Shown here: in pieces, positions 5,013-5,230 of the stretch
How the letters are laid out: every line of letters starts with the position of its first letter
How positions within the stretch are numbered: position 1 is the stretch's first letter
DNA from: Acidimicrobiaceae bacterium
GTDB lineage: Bacteria > Actinomycetota > Acidimicrobiia > Acidimicrobiales > Palsa-688
DNA length: 5,230 nucleotides
Assembly (NCBI GenBank): GCA_009785715.1
Contig: WQVT01000214.1
Span: 1 to 5,230 of the forward strand
Direction of reading: 5' to 3'
Notes under the pieces: model-generated
What the model was told of the DNA's origin: nothing
The model's database searches: none
Seen by the model: the letters and a program-made list of their open reading frames with translations, nothing else
Position numbers and translations under genes: made by a program

Positions 5013-5230
5013 GTGCGTGTCGTGATGGTCGATGCTCCCCCTGACCTGATCGCCGAGCGGCACCGCCTCGGCCTCGACAAGTCGGACGAGGTCTGGGAGG
5101 GCGAGTACCACATGGTCCCGCCGGCGAGTTCCGCACACGGCGATATTCAGTCCGGCCTCGTCGAGGTGTTGAGGCCGGTGGCGAGGAGCGCCGGTCTGGA
5201 GTTGGTGGCCGAGAGGGGCGTCTTCGATCC
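5013..5230 (+). CDS. Uma2 family (DUF820) putative endonuclease, 5' part (cut by right edge)
   Basis: The 72 visible residues show the N-terminal half of the Uma2/DUF820 fold, a PD-(D/E)XK-like nuclease domain that is often present in many copies in actinobacteria and cyanobacteria. Its cellular role is not settled. The diagnostic stretch is RLGLDKSDEVWEGEYHMVPP at residues 18-37, followed by SSAHGDIQSGLVEVLRPVA and the strand leading to GVFD at the edge. Family members usually have HQ where this one has HGDIQ. The later acidic residues and lysine of the nuclease core are outside the window, so activity cannot be judged. The GTG at 5013 fits a -10 hexamer 7 bases upstream; an in-frame ATG at 4998 would add five residues (MYYQP) but overlaps that hexamer, and GTG 5022 or ATG 5025 are also possible. 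About 86% of codons end in G or C, close to the host genes. It follows the lipoprotein gene by 48 bp, probably as its own transcript. Confidence 0.82.
   Translation, partial: MRVVMVDAPPDLIAERHRLGLDKSDEVWEGEYHMVPPASSAHGDIQSGLVEVLRPVARSAGLELVAERGVFD

Overview
The window is high-GC DNA in which most genes strongly prefer G or C at third codon positions. A class II (plant/actinobacterial-type) DAHP synthase, a DUF3048 lipoprotein, a Uma2-type gene and several starts that look leaderless all point to an actinobacterium, perhaps a deep-branching group such as Acidimicrobiia. The lineage is inferred from gene content, not shown by a marker gene.

Left part, minus strand: the 5' end of nadD (NAD biosynthesis) runs off the left edge. 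Upstream of it, on the same strand, is a compact pair of small overlapping genes: a 66-residue protein of unknown function followed by a 55-residue excisionase/MerR-like helix-turn-helix protein. Both have clearly lower third-position GC (about 64% by hand count) than nadD (about 90%) and the genes to the right. The pair therefore looks acquired or under different selection.

Middle, plus strand: a 91-bp divergent spacer separates the small pair from a complete class II DAHP synthase gene, which encodes the first step of the shikimate pathway. The spacer holds a perfect 7-bp dyad overlapping the likely promoter of the small pair. After 83 bp without a convincing terminator comes a complete metallophosphoesterase with an N-terminal fibronectin-like domain and a Tat-like twin-arginine motif. 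Its five metal-binding motifs are all intact.

Right part, plus strand: a 110-bp spacer with two short hairpins leads to a DUF3048 (YerB-like) lipoprotein with a clear lipobox. A short AT-richer spacer with a -10-like hexamer exactly where a leaderless GTG start needs it then leads to the 5' part of a Uma2-family (DUF820) gene, cut by the right edge.

The genes do not form one obvious pathway. NadD and DAHP synthase are housekeeping metabolism, the phosphoesterase and lipoprotein probably act at or outside the membrane, and the Uma2 gene and small HTH pair are accessory. I found no RNA gene, CRISPR array, insertion sequence or integrase. I see no clear new multi-gene system. The best candidate for something undescribed is the small two-gene HTH module with its dyad.
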